Part shown: piece after piece, positions 15,574 to 24,862 of the stretch
Position numbering within the stretch: position 1 is the first letter of the stretch
Layout of the letters: the number at the start of each line of letters is the position of its first letter
Assembly (NCBI GenBank): GCA_014841595.1
Contig: JACYUE010000002.1
Coordinates: forward strand, 124,001-188,000
Length of the DNA stretch: 64,000 bases
Direction of reading: 5' to 3'
DNA from: Oxalobacteraceae sp. CFBP 8761
GTDB lineage: Bacteria; Pseudomonadota; Gammaproteobacteria; Burkholderiales; Burkholderiaceae_D
Notes under the pieces: model-generated
What the model was told of the DNA's origin: nothing
Seen by the model: only the letters and a program-made list of their open reading frames with translations
Databases searched by the model: none
Program-made: the position numbers and the translations under genes

Positions 15574-18510
15574 ATGTTTACGCAACCTGACTACGCGGCA
15601 CTGTTCGCGGCCTCGCCGTATCCTTACCTGCTCATCAACCGGGATTTCACCATCATCGGTGCAAATCCCGCGTATCTGGAATCGACCGGTCGCACGGCGC
15701 AGCAGATCGTCGGCCAGCATATCTTCGAGGCGTTTCCGGCCGATCCGAACGACCCCGCATCGACCAATGTCGACGAGGTACGCCGATCGATCGAACAAGC
15801 TTTTGCGACGAAGCAGCCGCACACCAGCGCGCTGCTGCGGTATGCGGTACCGCGCGAGACGCCCGGCGGGCACGTGTTCGGCGAGCGTTGCTGGAGCGCG
15901 ATTCACACGCCGGTGTTCGATGCCGCCGGCGAAGTCGCGTTCGTGGCGCAAAACGCCATCGATGTCACGGATCTGTACCGCTTCGATGCCGCCACCGGTG
16001 CGTACAATCTCAGGCAGGGCGCGCATGCGGTGCCCGACATGCCGCAGATGAACCGGCCGCAGATGCACGAGGCGATGACGCGCATCCTGAACCTGGAGCG
16101 CAGCCAGTTGCAGACGATATTCAACCAGGCGCCGAGCTTCATCGCGGTGCTTACCGGCCCAGATCATGTCTTCGAGATGGCCAACGAAGCGTATTACCAG
16201 CTGGTGGGGCGCCGGGAGCTGATCGGCAAACCCTTGCTCGACGCGCTGCCCGAGCTGGCGGCGCAGGGCGTGCGCCGCGTATTCGATGGCGTCTTCGCCA
16301 GCGGCAAGCCGGTCGTGCTGCGCGATTCATTGATCTCGCTGCAGCGCCGGCCCGACAGCCGGCTGGAACACCGCTACGTCGATCTGCTGTGCCAGCCGAT
16401 CTTCGGCCACGACGGGCACGTGACGGGCATCTTTGCCCAGGGCAGCGATGTCACCGAGGCCTATCATGCGGCGCAGGCGCTGTTCGAAAAAGTCCAGCAG
16501 CTCGAAGAGGTCCGTGAGAACCAGACCTTCCAGCTTGCCCTGGCCGACCGCATCCGTCAGCTCGCCGACCCCGATGATGTGACCGAGGCAGCCTGCGAGC
16601 TGCTGGGCCGCGCCCTGCAGGCGTCGCGCGTGCTGTATGCGCAGATCGACAACGCCGCCGGCACCGTTGCGATCGTGCGCGACTGGACCGCCCAGGGCGT
16701 GGCGAGCCTGGCCGGCAAGGTCATGGTCATGGACGATTTCGGCCCGCCGATGATCGCCGCGCTGCGCGCCGGCCAGATCGTCGTCAACCATGATGTCGCG
16801 CAGGACAGCCGCACTGCGGGCAATACCGGCATCTATGCGCAGATCGGCGTCGGCGCCGACCTGCTGGTCCCGTACATCAAGGCCGGCAAGATGCGGGTCG
16901 TGCTGACGGTGCAGAATGCCACGGCGCGCCGCTGGCGCGAGGCAGAGATACGGATGGCGCAGGAGACCGCCGAGCGCACCTGGTCGGCGGTCGAAGCGGC
17001 GCGCGCGCACGCCGCGCTGCGCCGTGAACGCGACCAGAGCCAGAGCATCTTCGACAGCATGGGCGAGGGCTTCGCGGTGCTGGACAAAAACTGGAACATC
17101 CTGCGCATGAACGCCGAAGGCCTGCGCCTGACCCAGCGCCGCGCCGAAGATGTCATCGGCCATAACCACTGGGAAGTCTGGCCCGAACTGCGCGCTACCC
17201 CGGCCGACGCGGTGTTCCAGCGCGTGATGAGCACCGGCGCCCCGGGGATTCTCGAGCTGGCCCACCGCATGCCGGACGGGCGCCAGGCATGGATCGAAAC
17301 CCGCACCCACCGATCGCTCGATGGCGGCATCGCGTTCTTCTTCCGCGATGTCACCGAGCGCCGTGAAGCGCAAGAGCAGCTCACTGCCGCCGACCGGCGC
17401 AAGGATGAATTCCTGGCGATGCTGGCGCACGAGCTGCGCAATCCGCTCGCACCCATCGGCGCGGCCGCCGACCTGCTGCAACGGGCGCGGCTCGATGAAG
17501 CGCAGGTGCGCAAGACCAGCCAGGTCATCGGGCGCCAGGTGCGCCACATGACGAGCCTCGTCGACGATCTGCTCGACGTCTCGCGCGTCACGCGCGGCCT
17601 GGTGGCGCTGCACACCGAGCGCCTGGACATCCGGCATATCGTGAACGACGCGATCGAGCAGGTCACGCCCCTGATCCACGCCCGCCGCCATCACCTGGCG
17701 CTCGAATTGCCGCCGCAAGCGCCGCTGGTCGAAGGCGATCACAAACGCCTGGTGCAGGTGCTGGCCAACCTGCTCAGCAATGCGGCAAAGTACACGCCCG
17801 AAGGTGGCCACATCACCTTGAGCACCGAAGTGCGCGCCACGCACGTGCTGCTGCGGGTAGCCGACGACGGCATCGGCATGGCGCCCGAACTGGTCGCGCG
17901 GGCGTTCGAGCTGTTTTCGCAGGCCGAGCGCTCGTCCGACCGGTCGCTGGGCGGGCTGGGGCTGGGCCTGGCGCTGGTGAAAAGCCTGGTCGGCCTGCAT
18001 CATGGCAGCGTCGCCTGTGAGAGCGCGGGGCAGGGCAAGGGCAGCACCTTTACGGTGTGCCTGCCGCGCCTGGACAGTGAGGTCGCGGCCGCAGGCACTC
18101 CGGCCGCCGGCCCGGTGAGCGCGCCGGCACCGTCGGACCATCTTCGCATCATGGTGGTGGACGACAACGTGGACGCGGCGACGATGCTTGCGCTGCTGCT
18201 CGAATCGAACGGGCACGAGGTGCGCGTCGAGCATGCCGCGTTGCCGGCGCTGGCCGCGGCCGAGCACGCGGCGCCGCATGTGTACCTGCTCGATATCGGC
18301 CTGCCCGACCTCGATGGCATCGAACTGGCACGGCGCCTGCGCGCCCGCGCCAATGCGCAGCGCGCGGTGCTGGTGGCGATCACCGGCTACGGCCAGGAGC
18401 AGGATCGCGCGCGCACTGCGGCCGCCGGCTTCAACCACCATCTGGTCAAGCCGGTCGACATGCATAAGCTGTACGCAATCCTCGATGAAGTGGTGCCTGC
18501 GCACACGTAG
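15574..18510 (+). CDS. Hybrid sensor histidine kinase with PAS, GAF and receiver domains
   Basis: 978 residues from ATG 15574 (GTG 15571 also possible; GAGAA upstream). Order: PAS ~5-140, PAS ~175-305, GAF ~325-470, PAS ~490-605, HisKA with H619 in LAMLAHELRNPLAP, HATPase ~720-840 (NLLSNAAKYTPEGG, VADDGIGMAP, LGLGLALVKSL), and a receiver with D907 in LLDIGLPDLDG and conserved Lys in HHLVKPVD. No membrane segment is visible, so it is a soluble sensor; the PAS/GAF domains suggest small-molecule, redox or light input, but no haem or bilin Cys is evident. There is no separate output regulator nearby. Confidence 0.93.
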   Translation: MFTQPDYAALFAASPYPYLLINRDFTIIGANPAYLESTGRTAQQIVGQHIFEAFPADPNDPASTNVDEVRRSIEQAFATKQPHTSALLRYAVPRETPGGHVFGERCWSAIHTPVFDAAGEVAFVAQNAIDVTDLYRFDAATGAYNLRQGAHAVPDMPQMNRPQMHEAMTRILNLERSQLQTIFNQAPSFIAVLTGPDHVFEMANEAYYQLVGRRELIGKPLLDALPELAAQGVRRVFDGVFASGKPVVLRDSLISLQRRPDSRLEHRYVDLLCQPIFGHDGHVTGIFAQGSDVTEAYHAAQALFEKVQQLEEVRENQTFQLALADRIRQLADPDDVTEAACELLGRALQASRVLYAQIDNAAGTVAIVRDWTAQGVASLAGKVMVMDDFGPPMIAALRAGQIVVNHDVAQDSRTAGNTGIYAQIGVGADLLVPYIKAGKMRVVLTVQNATARRWREAEIRMAQETAERTWSAVEAARAHAALRRERDQSQSIFDSMGEGFAVLDKNWNILRMNAEGLRLTQRRAEDVIGHNHWEVWPELRATPADAVFQRVMSTGAPGILELAHRMPDGRQAWIETRTHRSLDGGIAFFFRDVTERREAQEQLTAADRRKDEFLAMLAHELRNPLAPIGAAADLLQRARLDEAQVRKTSQVIGRQVRHMTSLVDDLLDVSRVTRGLVALHTERLDIRHIVNDAIEQVTPLIHARRHHLALELPPQAPLVEGDHKRLVQVLANLLSNAAKYTPEGGHITLSTEVRATHVLLRVADDGIGMAPELVARAFELFSQAERSSDRSLGGLGLGLALVKSLVGLHHGSVACESAGQGKGSTFTVCLPRLDSEVAAAGTPAAGPVSAPAPSDHLRIMVVDDNVDAATMLALLLESNGHEVRVEHAALPALAAAEHAAPHVYLLDIGLPDLDGIELARRLRARANAQRAVLVAITGYGQEQDRARTAAAGFNHHLVKPVDMHKLYAILDEVVPAHT

Positions 18511-18579
18511 CACCGTGCGCGCCCGGTGCAGGCGATGCTAAACTCGCAAGCCTGTCCACCACTGATCGAAGGGATGACC

Positions 18580-19464
18580 ATGAAAGACCTCGTCAACGAC
18601 GCCGGCAGTCTGCTCGGCGCGAGCGCATACACCGATGGCGTCGGCCGCCGCGACTTCATCCGGGCCGCCATCGGCACCGGTTTTGCCGCCAGCGCGCTGC
18701 CAGTCATGGCGCAGACCCAGATCCAGACCGATACCGACGGCCTTGACGCCGGCGACACCATCCTCGTCATCGACGGCCAGGACGTGCCGGTCTATCGCGC
18801 CCAGCCCAAGGGCAAGACGGGCGTGCCGGTGATCCTGGTGATCTCCGAGATCTTCGGTGTGCACGAATACATCAAGGACGTGGTGCGCCGCTTCGCCAAG
18901 CAGGGCTATATGGCGATCGCGCCCGACCTGTTCGTGCGCCAGGGCGACGCGACCAAGGCCCCGAGCACGGCCGAGCTGATGAAGAACATCGTCTCAAAAA
19001 CTCCCGATGCTCAGGTGATGTCGGACCTCGACCGCGTGGTCGCATGGGCCAAGCAGCGCGGCGGCGATACCGAGAAACTGGGCATCACCGGTTTTTGCTG
19101 GGGCGGGCGCATCACGTGGCTGTACGCAGCGCATAACCTCAAGGTCAAGGCGGGCGTCGCCTGGTACGGCCGCCTGGTGGGCGAAGCGACCGCCACGTCG
19201 CCCAAGCACCCGATCGATTTTGCTCAGAACCTGAAAGTGCCGGTACTGGGCCTGTATGGCGCGAAGGACACCGGTATCCCGGTCGAATCGGTCCAGCGCA
19301 TGCAGGCTGCGCTCGACAAGGGCAACAGCCGCTCGACGATCCACGTCTATCCGGAGTCGGGCCACGCCTTCCATGCCGACTACCGCCCGATGTACAACGC
19401 GGCGGACGCGCAGGATGGCTGGAACCGCGCGCTGGCGTGGTTTGCCAAATACGGCGTCGCCTGA
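18580..19464 (+). CDS. Tat-exported dienelactone hydrolase family protein
   Basis: 294 residues from ATG 18580, 6 nt after AAGGG; an ATG two codons earlier sits too close to that site. A twin-arginine signal GRRDFIRAAIGTGFAASALP is visible at residues 22-41. The alpha/beta hydrolase has a Cys nucleophile, C173 in GFCWGG, acid D230 (GAKDTGI) and H262 (SGHAFHAD), the triad of dienelactone hydrolases. Dienelactone hydrolase opens dienelactones in chlorocatechol degradation, but no such genes are near and most homologues with a Tat signal are uncharacterised. Substrate unknown. Confidence 0.88.
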   Translation: MKDLVNDAGSLLGASAYTDGVGRRDFIRAAIGTGFAASALPVMAQTQIQTDTDGLDAGDTILVIDGQDVPVYRAQPKGKTGVPVILVISEIFGVHEYIKDVVRRFAKQGYMAIAPDLFVRQGDATKAPSTAELMKNIVSKTPDAQVMSDLDRVVAWAKQRGGDTEKLGITGFCWGGRITWLYAAHNLKVKAGVAWYGRLVGEATATSPKHPIDFAQNLKVPVLGLYGAKDTGIPVESVQRMQAALDKGNSRSTIHVYPESGHAFHADYRPMYNAADAQDGWNRALAWFAKYGVA

Positions 19465-19556
19465 TGTAGCAAGCGCCGCCTTGGACGAGGGCAGGCCGGG
19501 AGCGGTACAATGCCCGGTTTGCGGCTCGTCGCACGTACAGAACAAGAGGCCTTCAA

Positions 19557-20351
19557 ATCGACCCGTTTTCAGCCCCATTCATCGACCCGACCCTGCGCTC
19601 GATCCTGCTCGCGACGCTCGTCGCCGGCGTCGTCAGCATCTCCGGGGCTGCCATTTTCTCGTTTGCCCTGCTGTCGAAAGTGGTGGAAAAGATGGTCAGC
19701 CTGTCGGTCGGCATCATGCTGGCCACATCGCTGCTGCACGCGCTGCCTGAAGCATTCGATTCGGGCGCCGATACCCGCAGCCTGTTCGCCACGCTGCTGG
19801 GCGGCCTGCTGGCGTTCTTCCTGCTGGAGAAGGTGGCCCTGCTGCGCCACTCGCACCACCACGAAGGCGACGGCCACCACCACGCGCACGGGCACGATGC
19901 GCGTGAAGCGGGCAAGGCCGGCTGGATGATCCTGCTCGGCGACGGCATGCACAATTTCACCGACGGCATCCTGATCGCGGCAGCCTTCCTGGCCAATCCG
20001 GAGCTGGGAATCGTCACCGCGCTGGCGATCGTCGCCCATGAAATCCCGCAGGAGATCGGCGACTTCATCGTGCTGCTCAATGCCGGTTTCTCGCGACTGC
20101 GCGCCTATGTGTTCAACCTGCTGTGCAGTCTGATGGCGGTGGCGGGGGGCTTGCTGGGGTATTACACGCTGGACCGGGCCAGCGGCCTGATTCCGTACGT
20201 GCTGGTGTTTGCGTCGTCAGGGTTCATCTATATTGCGGTCAGCGACCTGATGCCGCAGATGCAGCGGCGCTCGACGTTGCGCGAGTCGATCCCGCAGGTG
20301 GTGCTGATCGGGCTGGGCGTGGCGATCGTCTTCGCGTTGCACGCGTTCTGA
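19557..20351 (+). CDS. ZIP-family metal transporter; start codon unclear
   Basis: The frame is open from 19470 to 20351. Clear ZIP features are the His-rich loop HSHHHEGDGHHHAHGHD, the metal-site helices DGMHNFTDGILIAAAF and AIVAHEIPQEIGDF, and a conserved first helix SILLATLVAGVVSISGAAIFSFALL. That first helix lies upstream of the first standard start codon in frame (GTG 19680), so a GTG start would delete it. Between the in-frame stop at 19467 and 19680 there is no ATG, GTG or TTG. AGAGG lies 7 nt before an ATC at 19557, which I use as a provisional start. The protein likely moves zinc or another divalent metal into the cytoplasm. Confidence 0.8.
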   Translation: MDPFSAPFIDPTLRSILLATLVAGVVSISGAAIFSFALLSKVVEKMVSLSVGIMLATSLLHALPEAFDSGADTRSLFATLLGGLLAFFLLEKVALLRHSHHHEGDGHHHAHGHDAREAGKAGWMILLGDGMHNFTDGILIAAAFLANPELGIVTALAIVAHEIPQEIGDFIVLLNAGFSRLRAYVFNLLCSLMAVAGGLLGYYTLDRASGLIPYVLVFASSGFIYIAVSDLMPQMQRRSTLRESIPQVVLIGLGVAIVFALHAF

Positions 20352-20371
20352 TGTCAGCATGATGCGCATGG

Positions 20372-20406
20372 CGTAGGGTGGACGGCTCTGCCGTCCACGC
20401 GTCGAC
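20372..20406. repeat. REP-like palindromic repeat, copy 2
   Basis: GGTGGACGGCTCTGCCGTCC with flanking ACGCG forms a hairpin with a GGACGGC/GCCGTCC stem. It matches the unit at 15481-15516 in all but about six positions and sits between the convergent ZIP and sulfurtransferase genes. Confidence 0.65.
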
Positions 20407-20415
20407 GGTTGAGAA

Positions 20416-21270
20416 TTATGCCGCGCCTTTGGCCACCGGCCGCGCGGGATCGCCGACCCACTCGCTCCACGACCCCGGATACAACGCCGCGCCCGGCAAG
20501 CCTGCCACTTCCAGTGCCAGCAGATTGTGGCAGGCGGTTACGCCGGAGCCGCACTGCATGATGGCTGCGGCAGGGTCGTCAATCAGCACACTGAATTCCT
20601 CGCGCAGCTGCGCGGCATCCTTGAAACGCCCGTCAGGCCCCAGGTTGTCCTTGAAGAAGCGGTTCTTCGCGCCCGGAATATGGCCGCCCACCGGATCGAT
20701 GGTCTCGTTTTCGCCCCGATAGCGGTCGGCCGCGCGTGCATCGATCACGATCCGTTTGCCGCTTTCCAGATTGTCCAGCACCTCACGCACCGTCACGGTC
20801 GGCACGAACGGCGTCCTCACGCTGAACGAACCGCGCGGCCTGGTGCGCACCTCGGTCGTCAACGGCTGCCCGGCAGCCTCCCACGCGGCCAGCCCGCCAT
20901 CGAGTACCGCCACCGCCTCGTGCCCCAGCCAGCGCAGCAGCCACCACAGGCGCGCCGCGAACATGCCGCCGTGTGCGTCATACGCCACCACCTGCGTGGT
21001 GTCGTCGATGCCGAAGTCGCGCAGGGCTTCGGCCAGCACTTCCCGGTCGGGCAGCGGATGCCGGCCCAGGAACACGCCGTCGGCGCCGTTCTTTGCACCC
21101 GACAGCACCGTCTCGATATCGGCAAACACCGCGCCTGGCAGGTGGCCGCTCGCGTAAGCGCCACGGCCGGCGGCCAGGTTCATCAGGTCGTGGCGGCAAT
21201 CGACGACGACCCAGGCCGGGTCGTCGATGTGCGCGGCCAGGTCGGCGGCAGAAATCAGGGTCTGGTGCAT
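20416..21270 (-). CDS. sseA: 3-mercaptopyruvate / thiosulfate sulfurtransferase
   Basis: 284 residues with two rhodanese domains. The N-terminal domain shows VVVDCRHDLMN and GHLPGAVFADIE; the C-terminal domain has the catalytic C240 in the loop CGSGVT, which is the mercaptopyruvate-type signature (thiosulfate rhodaneses have CRxGxT-like loops). It transfers sulfur from 3-mercaptopyruvate to cyanide or thiol acceptors in the cytoplasm. AAAGGAA precedes the ATG. It lies 10 bp behind the DMT exporter gene, so the two are probably co-transcribed. Confidence 0.92.
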   Translation of the reverse strand: MHQTLISAADLAAHIDDPAWVVVDCRHDLMNLAAGRGAYASGHLPGAVFADIETVLSGAKNGADGVFLGRHPLPDREVLAEALRDFGIDDTTQVVAYDAHGGMFAARLWWLLRWLGHEAVAVLDGGLAAWEAAGQPLTTEVRTRPRGSFSVRTPFVPTVTVREVLDNLESGKRIVIDARAADRYRGENETIDPVGGHIPGAKNRFFKDNLGPDGRFKDAAQLREEFSVLIDDPAAAIMQCGSGVTACHNLLALEVAGLPGAALYPGSWSEWVGDPARPVAKGAA

Positions 21271-21280
21271 GACGGTTCCT

Positions 21281-22201
21281 TTACGTTTCGCTGGCGATCG
21301 GATCGGTGTCCTTGACGACGGCGCCGCGCGCCGTCTTGCGGGTATTGTAGAACGTTGCGGCCACGCCCGACACCAGGATCACGCCCACGCCCAGCCAGAC
21401 ATGCCAGTCGAACGTGTCGCCCCACAGCAGCAGACCCCACAGGCACGAGAACACGATGCCGGTGTACTGCAGGTTGGCCACCACCAGCACCTTACCGACG
21501 CGGTAGGCGCGGGTCATCGCCATCTGCGCCATCAGCGCTGCGCCGCCGATCCCGGCCAGCAGCAGCAGGCTGTATGGCGTATGCGCGTGGAACACGGCGC
21601 CCTGTGGTCCGTCGCCGGCCAGCGTGGCCAGCAGGCCCACGACCGCGGTGGTGAGCGAAAAGAAGAACACGACGCGGTATTCGGGTTCGCCCAGCAGACC
21701 CAGTTTGCGCACCTGCATATACGCTGCCGCCGACACCACCGATGAACATACGCCAGCCAGTGCGCCGAGCCACTGCCGGCTTTCGATCGCCGGCTGCAGC
21801 ACCATCGTCACGCCAAAGAAGCTCATGCCGATGGCGATGACCAGCGGCCATTCGGCGTGCTTGGTGCGGGTCCACCAGCCCAGCGCGAACATCCAGGCCG
21901 CGATCCAGATCGGGGCCATGTAGTTCAGCGTCATGGCCGTGGCCAGCGGCAGGCGGCCGATGGCGAAGAACCACATCCACAGGGCGGTCACGCCGACGAA
22001 GCTGCGGATCAGGTGCGATTTGGCGAACGGCGTCCTGAACGTGCCGCCACGGTGGCGCACCATCGCCAGCAGGATGACGGTGCCGATCAGGCCCCGGTAC
22101 ATCAGCAGTTCGGACGTGGAGTAGAACTCGGAGGCGAGCTTGACGCCCGCGCCCATCGCGGCGAACGCGAAGCTGGCGAACAGCATCCAGAGTGAAGCCA
22201 T
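21281..22201 (-). CDS. EamA/DMT-superfamily transporter
   Basis: 306 residues with about ten transmembrane helices arranged as two EamA repeats (FASFAFAAMGAGVKLASEF; YRGLIGTVILLAMV; MTLNYMAPIWIAAWMFAL in the first, LLLLAGIGGAALMAQMAMTRAY and NLQYTGIVFSCLWGLLLWGD in the second). Drug/metabolite transporters of this type export amino acids or other small metabolites from the inner membrane; the substrate cannot be told from sequence. It is preceded by GGGAAT and by the terminator of the Rieske gene, so it starts its own transcript with sseA. Confidence 0.88.
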   Translation of the reverse strand: MASLWMLFASFAFAAMGAGVKLASEFYSTSELLMYRGLIGTVILLAMVRHRGGTFRTPFAKSHLIRSFVGVTALWMWFFAIGRLPLATAMTLNYMAPIWIAAWMFALGWWTRTKHAEWPLVIAIGMSFFGVTMVLQPAIESRQWLGALAGVCSSVVSAAAYMQVRKLGLLGEPEYRVVFFFSLTTAVVGLLATLAGDGPQGAVFHAHTPYSLLLLAGIGGAALMAQMAMTRAYRVGKVLVVANLQYTGIVFSCLWGLLLWGDTFDWHVWLGVGVILVSGVAATFYNTRKTARGAVVKDTDPIASET

Positions 22202-22213
22202 GGTATTCCCAAT

Positions 22214-22249
22214 AAAAAAAGGAGGGGCAGCCGACTGGCCACACCCTCC
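22214..22249 (-). terminator. Terminator after the Rieske oxygenase gene
   Basis: On the minus strand GGAGGG (22249-22244) pairs with CCCTCC (22226-22221), with an inner GCC/GGC pair, followed by seven T residues (22220-22214). Confidence 0.85.
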
Positions 22250-22273
22250 GCAGCGCTGCGTGTCACGACACGG

Positions 22274-23374
22274 CTAGAGCGCCATCTTGCTGCGATACCA
22301 CTCATGGAAGTGCTGCATGCCGTCTTCCATGGGCGACTGGTAGGGACCGACCTCGTTGACGCCGCGCGCCACCAGGATCTTGCGGCCGGCGTCCATGCGC
22401 AGGCCGATTTCATCGTCCTCGACCGCCGTTTCCATGTACGCGGCGCGTTCTGCCTCGACGAACTCGCGCTCGAACAGCACGATCTCTTCGGGGTAGTAGA
22501 ACTCGACCACGTTGCGCGTCTTGTCCGGGCCATCGGGCCACAGCGTCGACACCACCAGCACGTGCGGATACCACTCGACCATGATGTTCGGGTAGAGCGT
22601 GAGCCAGATCGCGCCGTATTTCGGCGGCGCGCCGTTGTTGAACTTGAGGATCTGCTCCTGCCAGCGTTTATAGGCAGGCGAACCGGCCTTTTGCAGTGCG
22701 CGGTTCACGCCCACGGTCTGCACGCTGTAATCCTGGCCGAACTCCCATTTCAGGTCATCGCACGAGACGAAGTTGCCCAGGCCCGGGTGGAACGGTTCGA
22801 CGTGGTAATCCTCGAGGTAGACCTCGATGAAGGTCTTCCAGTTGTAGTCGCACTGGTGCACTTCGACGTGGTCGAGCATGTAGCCCGAAAAATCGAGGTC
22901 TTTGGTCACCGACAGCTGGCCGAGCTTGTCCATCACGTTGTAGCCGTTCTGCTCGAACAGCAGCCCGTTCCAGTTCTGGAGCGGCGTCTTCGACAGGTTC
23001 AGGCACGGGGTATCGGCAAAATGCGGCGCGCCGATCAGTTCACCCTTCAGGTCATAGGTCCAGCGGTGCAGCGGGCAGACGATGTTCGTCGCATTGCCGC
23101 GCCCATTGAACATGAGCGCCTGGCGATGACGGCAGACGTTGGACAACACCTCGATGCCATTGGCGTTACGCACCAGCATACGGCCTTCGTGCTCGGCAGC
23201 GAGCGTGGCGAAGTCGCCCGTTTCGGGCACCATCAATTCATGGCCGACGTAGCGCGGGCCATTCACGAACAGCTGCTGCATCTCTTGTTTGAGCAGCGCC
23301 TCGTCAAAATACACAGTTACCGGAAGCTGCGCGTTGGATCGCGCCAGCTTGGCGTGGGTAGCCAGATCGGACAT
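22274..23374 (-). CDS. Rieske-type aromatic ring-hydroxylating oxygenase, alpha subunit
   Basis: 366 residues from ATG 23374 with AGGGGGG upstream. The Rieske [2Fe-2S] ligands are in CRHRQALMF and CPLHRWTYD; the mononuclear iron site begins at EVYLEDYHVEPFHPG. The catalytic domain is of the choline-monooxygenase/phthalate-type. No reductase, ferredoxin or beta subunit gene is adjacent. This gene commonly precedes xseB-ispA-dxs in Burkholderiales but is here divergent from them; its physiological substrate is unknown. The 331 bp upstream (23375-23705) is the divergent control region; I see no further gene there. Confidence 0.9.
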   Translation of the reverse strand: MSDLATHAKLARSNAQLPVTVYFDEALLKQEMQQLFVNGPRYVGHELMVPETGDFATLAAEHEGRMLVRNANGIEVLSNVCRHRQALMFNGRGNATNIVCPLHRWTYDLKGELIGAPHFADTPCLNLSKTPLQNWNGLLFEQNGYNVMDKLGQLSVTKDLDFSGYMLDHVEVHQCDYNWKTFIEVYLEDYHVEPFHPGLGNFVSCDDLKWEFGQDYSVQTVGVNRALQKAGSPAYKRWQEQILKFNNGAPPKYGAIWLTLYPNIMVEWYPHVLVVSTLWPDGPDKTRNVVEFYYPEEIVLFEREFVEAERAAYMETAVEDDEIGLRMDAGRKILVARGVNEVGPYQSPMEDGMQHFHEWYRSKMAL

Positions 23375-23705
23375 CCCAACCCCCCTTAAATAAGCATCCA
23401 AAGAAGAGAAAGAATCCAAAGACCAGTATTTAAGTAAAGGAATACGGTATTTCGGACAGAACCGGCGATTATACTTCGGAACGAGCTCTACCGTCTCGGT
23501 CCGGCGCGCGGCTGTTGTGCGCGCTGGTGGGGAAATTGCCTTCGTGGCATGATTTTCATGATGAGGGAGGGCGTGGCCCAATCGATGGACGGGGCTGCAT
23601 GTTGCGAATGGTGCAATGTGCGCCCCCCGTGGTGTGGGATTGATCTAAAATACGCGATTGGATTGACCCACGGCGCACAACTGGACGCCCTTACGATACC
23701 GACCT

Positions 23706-23972
23706 ATGGCAAAGAATATGACAGCGGGCAGCGCAGCAGCAGGGGCGGCGCCACCCGAATCCTTCGAAGGGGCGATGGCCGAACTGGCCCAGCTCGTGAC
23801 ACAGATGGAGTCCGGCGCCTTGCCGCTGGACGCCTCGGTCGCGGCGTATGCGCGCGGCTCCGAACTCGTCAAGTACTGCGCAGGGCAGCTCGAGAAAGTC
23901 GAGTCGCAGGTCAAGGTACTTGAAGGCGACATGCTCAAGCCGTTCTCGGGCGACGACGAGGGCGTGCAATGA
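23706..23972 (+). CDS. xseB: Exodeoxyribonuclease VII small subunit
   Basis: 88 residues, typical size. The conserved core is PESFEGAMAELAQLVTQMES, GALPLDASVAAYARGSEL and LEKVESQVKVLE. Several XseB chains wrap the XseA large subunit to form exonuclease VII, which degrades single-stranded DNA from both ends. It is the first gene of an operon: its stop overlaps the ispA start by 4 bp (ATGA). Confidence 0.95.
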   Translation: MAKNMTAGSAAAGAAPPESFEGAMAELAQLVTQMESGALPLDASVAAYARGSELVKYCAGQLEKVESQVKVLEGDMLKPFSGDDEGVQ

Positions 23973-24862
23973 GCGCGCTGGCGTTCGCCGACTGGACCCG
24001 CCAGGTCCAGCACGACGTCGAGGGTGCGCTCGACGCGTTCCTGCCAGCGGCCACCCAGGTGCCGCACAAGCTGCACGAAGCAATGCGCTACACGACGCTG
24101 GGCGGCGGCAAGCGCGTACGCCCGCTGCTGGCGTACGCCGCCGGCGCGCTGTTCGACGCCGACCCGGCCGCGCTCGCGCGGGTGGCCAGCGCCGTCGAAA
24201 TGATCCACGTGTATTCGCTCGTGCACGACGACATGCCGTGCATGGACGACGACGCGCTGCGCCGTGGCAAGCCGACGGTGCACGTGGCCTACGACGAAGC
24301 GACCGCGCTGCTGGTGGGCGACACGCTGCAGGCGCAGGCCTTCACGGTGCTGGCCGAATGCGCCACCGTGCCGCCGGCGCGCCTGTTGACGATGGTGCGC
24401 CTGCTGGCCCAGGCTGCCGGCTCGAACGGCATGTGCGGCGGCCAGGCAATCGATCTCGACAGCGTGGGCCTGGCCCTGACGCGCGACGAACTCGAACGCA
24501 TGCACCAGTTGAAAACGGGCGCCATGCTGCGCGTGTCGGTGCTGCTTGGCGCGCTCGCGGGCCGCGACCTGACGCCACTCGAAGTCGAGGCCCTGAACGC
24601 CTATTCGGCCGCAGTTGGCCTGGCGTTCCAGGTGGTCGACGATGTACTTGATGCGACCGCCGATTCGGCCACGCTGGGCAAGACCGCCGGCAAGGATGCG
24701 GCCGACAACAAGCCGACCTATGTGTCGATCCTCGGCCTGGCGCCTTCGCGCGACCTGGCAGAGCAATTGCGGCGTGACGCGCATGACGCGCTGGCGCCAT
24801 TCGGAGAACAAGCACAGCGGCTGCGTGAACTGGCAGACCTGATCGTGCAGCGGAAGGCCTAA
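23969..24862 (+). CDS. ispA: Farnesyl diphosphate synthase (short-chain polyprenyl synthase)
   Basis: 297 residues. The first aspartate-rich motif is D87-D88 to D95 (VHDDMPCMDDD), with LGGGKRVRPLL before it and the second Asp-rich motif in FQVVDDVLDATAD. The small residues before the first motif and the size fit a C15 synthase. It condenses IPP with DMAPP and GPP to farnesyl diphosphate, the precursor for ubiquinone and undecaprenyl carriers. It is coupled to xseB and abuts dxs with no gap, and it links functionally to dxs and to ubiA further along the window. Confidence 0.95.
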   Translation: MSALAFADWTRQVQHDVEGALDAFLPAATQVPHKLHEAMRYTTLGGGKRVRPLLAYAAGALFDADPAALARVASAVEMIHVYSLVHDDMPCMDDDALRRGKPTVHVAYDEATALLVGDTLQAQAFTVLAECATVPPARLLTMVRLLAQAAGSNGMCGGQAIDLDSVGLALTRDELERMHQLKTGAMLRVSVLLGALAGRDLTPLEVEALNAYSAAVGLAFQVVDDVLDATADSATLGKTAGKDAADNKPTYVSILGLAPSRDLAEQLRRDAHDALAPFGEQAQRLRELADLIVQRKA

